NCBI GenBank assembly: GCA_031308135.1
Contig: JAHLJT010008756.1
Location: forward strand, 138,681,775 to 138,745,774
Reading direction: 5' to 3'
Origin: Acheta domesticus
Taxonomy: Eukaryota; Arthropoda; Insecta; Orthoptera; Gryllidae
DNA length: 64,000 bases
Both the position numbers and the translations under genes were made by a program. Of this stretch, positions 63,886 through 64,000 are shown piece by piece; position 1 is the stretch's first letter, and each line of letters begins with the position of its first letter. A model generated the notes under the pieces. It searched no databases. It was not told where the DNA came from and saw only the letters and a list, made by a program, of their open reading frames with translations.

Positions 63886-64000
63886 AAATCACCTACAAAG
63901 TGACTTCAAAGGAAGAGGAAAATTCCCTATTTAAAAAAAAATACTCAAACATTTGTACGAACATGTTTTTATTCTATGAATTTTACTATTTTTAATGCAA

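Overview
This window is eukaryotic, repeat-rich, apparently gene-free DNA, most likely from an arthropod and probably an insect with a large genome. The reasons are: no dense coding, operons, ribosome binding sites or bacterial-type genes; a broadly AT-rich background punctuated by short CpG-rich islands; and a layer of eukaryotic transposable elements (tRNA-headed SINEs, APE-type LINE remnants, Tc1, pogo/Tigger, hAT, piggyBac-like and PIF/Harbinger-like elements). I saw no protein-coding gene, intact transposase, intact reverse transcriptase, rRNA or convincing functional tRNA. Almost every longer open frame is a by-product of GC-rich, stop-poor low-complexity DNA or of a repeat. The species cannot be named from sequence alone.

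Layout. 0-9 kb: AT-rich DNA, a CT microsatellite, a SINE tail, a CpG-rich island running into a ~91-95 bp minisatellite (5.28-6.2 kb), a decayed LINE endonuclease on the minus strand (8.0-8.6 kb) and a 339 bp foldback element (8.69-9.03 kb). 9-22 kb: copies of a ~1 kb non-coding repeat (here 'family 2'), a pogo/Tigger-like element (12.97-13.88 kb), two abutting Harbinger-like elements (14.44-15.39 kb), a hAT-like element with a perfect 8 bp target duplication (17.88-18.31 kb), several copies of a ~480-550 bp tRNA-headed repeat (here 'SINE-1') and a second hAT-like relic. 22-31 kb is mostly AT-rich with little recognisable. 31-40 kb is a nest of insertions: a Tc1-like element split by a LINE 3' end, a hAT-like element with TIRs, several SINE-1 copies, a second LINE 3' end and a small TIR element. 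40.7-41.7 kb is a striking ~1 kb array of 12 and 16 bp units, all built of GTCT/GTCC/GTCA-type tetramers, inside a family-2 copy. 42-50 kb alternates SINE-1 copies, GC-rich islands and G-rich minisatellites. 50-64 kb holds a family-2 copy, a LINE reverse-transcriptase remnant, a pogo-type MITE, a 1.6 kb G-rich higher-order minisatellite, tRNA-derived SINEs and a piggyBac-like element flanked by TTAA.

There is no pathway for genes to share here. The coherent story is genome dynamics: successive insertions whose order can sometimes be read from nesting and target duplications, plus local tandem expansion of short motifs. The strongest claims rest on matched terminal inverted repeats with target duplications. 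Family and clade names are from recognition of termini and protein motifs, without database confirmation.
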